Source: Sinomonas sp. ASV322
Lineage (GTDB): Bacteria > Actinomycetota > Actinomycetes > Actinomycetales > Micrococcaceae
Length of the DNA: 64,000 bases
Assembly: GCF_030908245.1 (NCBI RefSeq)
Contig: NZ_JAVFJJ010000005.1
Location: 62,001 to 126,000 of the forward strand
Direction of reading: 5' to 3'
The first letter of the stretch is position 1; each line of letters opens with the position of its first letter. Position numbers and translations under genes: made by a program. Of this stretch, positions 63,936 through 64,000 are shown in pieces. The notes beneath the pieces are model-generated. The model was not told where the DNA came from. It did no database searches and saw nothing but the letters and a program-made list of their open reading frames with translations.

Positions 63936-64000
63936 CCCTCTGGCGAGGTCTCTTCAAGTCCTTCCGCGGCGCTGGTCAGCTCAGCGTCGCGCTCGCGAGC

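Overview
The window is very GC-rich, densely coding actinobacterial DNA. Several genes point to a Micrococcaceae-like (Arthrobacter/Sinomonas-type) chromosome: DUF3073, a perfect HspR HAIR operator at clpB, a PurF typical of Actinobacteria, an ECF42-type sigma factor with a DGPF/YCII partner, GTG/TTG starts, and several genes whose -10 box lies only 6-8 bases before the start codon (probable leaderless mRNAs). Genus is an inference; there is no rRNA or tRNA gene to support it.

The first half is a purine/ureide catabolic supercluster. On the minus strand (1-7.2 kb) run guanine deaminase, an AzgA-type purine permease, XdhC, the XDH FAD subunit and a fused FeS/molybdopterin XDH subunit cut by the window start. 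An IclR-family regulator (7.5-8.2 kb) faces malic enzyme, malate synthase, a DUF6986 HpcH-like protein and (S)-ureidoglycine aminohydrolase (8.4-13.6 kb). After an unrelated insert (13.9-22.2 kb) come hydroxypyruvate isomerase, tartronate semialdehyde reductase, glyoxylate carboligase, glycerate kinase, allantoinase and a peroxiredoxin (22.5-29.2 kb). Then come OHCU decarboxylase, HIU hydrolase, urate oxidase and an NCS2 urate/xanthine permease (29.5-33.0 kb). Together they can take guanine through xanthine, urate and allantoin, and handle glyoxylate both by malate synthase/malic enzyme and by the glycerate route. Allantoate hydrolysis and ureidoglycolate cleavage are not accounted for by recognisable genes. 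Five near-palindromes of the form WTCCG-N5-YGRAA lie upstream of guaD, iclR, malic enzyme, hyi and uraD and define a probable local regulon.

The 13.9-22.2 kb insert carries a YjbR protein and a RibD/DHFR-like protein, a large LuxR/LAL ATPase regulator, a secreted glycine-rich/Ig-like surface protein followed directly by a sortase-like protein, a small acidic protein and an AAA+ ATPase. From 33 to 54 kb lie an AraC regulator, an RCC1-repeat secreted protein, purF-purM, a sirtuin, DUF3073, a septum-formation-like protein, clpB, a DUF4031-HD fusion, a 2'-5' RNA ligase-like protein, YceI, YccF, a DEAD-box helicase, an Lrp-type regulator with an M20 amidohydrolase and an MHS transporter, and trmB. 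The last 10 kb hold a LysR/EamA pair, a four-gene aromatic operon (flavin hydroxylase, C-C hydrolase, maleylacetate reductase, hydroxyquinol dioxygenase) with an AraC regulator, and the ECF42 sigma/YCII pair.

The most unusual non-coding content is a family of short repeat arrays. One has a 20-bp core ACCC(A/G)C(G/C)G(G/A)AGGTGACCCC, a 31-32 bp period and flanking inverted copies, at three loci, one of which has run into the 3' end of xdhC. Others are 19-bp iterons (13.9 kb) and 21-bp phased GGGGA repeats (22.2-22.4 kb and 39.4 kb). A multi-hairpin 5' leader precedes guaD.
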